Below, in pieces: positions 63,800 through 64,000 of a stretch of 64,000 bases of DNA (position 1 is the stretch's first letter; the number at the start of each line of letters is the position of its first letter). The notes under the pieces were generated by a model. That model was not told the DNA's origin and searched no databases. It saw only the letters and a program-made list of their open reading frames with translations. A program made the translations under genes and the position numbers. The stretch spans positions 62,001 to 126,000 of the forward strand of contig CAVXNB010000003.1 in assembly GCA_963763085.1 (NCBI GenBank), read 5' to 3'. The DNA comes from CAVXNB01 sp963763085 (GTDB lineage: Bacteria; Actinomycetota; Acidimicrobiia; Acidimicrobiales; Bog-793).

Positions 63800-64000
63800 A
63801 TGTTGACGGGAGCCTGGGTCTACGTCGCTGCCGTCGCGGCGTCGTTCTCCATCGCCACCGTCGCGAGTCCTGCCGGCGTCTCTGGCGCGGTCCTCCTGCT
63901 CCCTTTTCAGGTAAGCGTGCTCGGCACGCCCAGCCCAGCGGTCACCCCCACGAACTTGCTCTACAACGTTGTCGCGACACCGGGCGCGCTCTATCGGTAT
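63800..64000 (+). CDS. TauE/SafE (TSUP) permease, 5' part only
   Basis: From ATG 63800 to the window edge: MLTGAWVYVAAVAASFSIAT, then ASPAGVSGAVLLLPFQVSVL and SPAVTPTNLLYNVVATPGAL. The two segments are the first membrane helices and the G-V-SGA--LLP and PAVTPTNLL-N signatures of sulfite-exporter-type permeases. The gene continues past 64000. Confidence 0.75.
   Translation, partial: MLTGAWVYVAAVAASFSIATVASPAGVSGAVLLLPFQVSVLGTPSPAVTPTNLLYNVVATPGALYRY

Overview
The window is two unrelated pieces of DNA joined at an 80-base poly-T run (54162-54241). Bases 1 to about 54161 are AT-rich eukaryotic nuclear DNA: most genes carry GT-AG introns (mostly about 75-190 nt), products are eukaryotic housekeeping proteins, and UGA, UAA and UAG all act as stops. 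Bases 54242-64000 are GC-rich bacterial DNA of actinobacterial type, with no introns, GTG starts and Shine-Dalgarno sites. I read this as a chimeric contig or contamination, not as gene transfer.

The eukaryote combines a Cyc8/Ssn6-type corepressor, Fes1-type HSP70 exchange factor, LIN9, RBM48, mS34 and a TBL1-type LisH/WD40 protein. That would fit an early-diverging fungus or other small opisthokont; this assignment is inference and weak. Gene order: an unknown basic protein (842), mitochondrial GrpE (4224), Cyc8 (5907), TBL1 (11902), an oxysterol-binding-related protein (14519), mitochondrial PheRS (16225), ITPase (18489), an LRR/coiled-coil protein (19635), Fes1 (21665), RBM48 (23345), an AGFG-type ArfGAP with a BAG-like tail (24639), mS34 (27170), bL28m (28688), LSM5 (29508), IMP4 (30739), a DUF2039/C9orf85 protein (32390), RGP1 (33196), YRDC (35821), an unknown 116-residue protein (36801), ATG5 (38683), LIN9 (39767), RRP41 (42438), RPC4/POLR3D (44208), TMEM115 (45906), TRAPPC5 (48725), mS33 (50132), prefoldin 6 (51094), cyclin L (52293) and a broken-off MBF1 (53826). 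Recurring themes are mitochondrial translation and proteostasis, RNA processing, and Golgi/autophagy traffic. Convergent neighbours are very tightly packed: two pairs overlap at their stop codons and a third is 17 bp apart.

The last 3 kb before the junction carries one coding lesion per gene in three consecutive genes (a 1-nt insertion in prefoldin 6, a 1-nt deletion in cyclin L, an in-frame TGA in MBF1), which suggests a poorly polished contig end.

The bacterial part holds a luciferase-domain gene, a TetR regulator, an Erm-like rRNA methyltransferase translationally coupled to a P-loop kinase, a GNAT acetyltransferase, a small ABM-like protein, a LexA-type SOS box before a small ORF, an ABC-2-type permease, a phage-like HNH fragment with a terminator, a secreted repeat-type protein, GntR and winged-helix regulators, a DUF6458-like membrane protein and the start of a TSUP permease. 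Many of these genes are split between reading frames. I found no CRISPR array, rRNA or tRNA and no convincing undescribed multi-gene system; the best novelty candidates are the ArfGAP-BAG architecture and the oxysterol-binding-related protein with an altered fingerprint.
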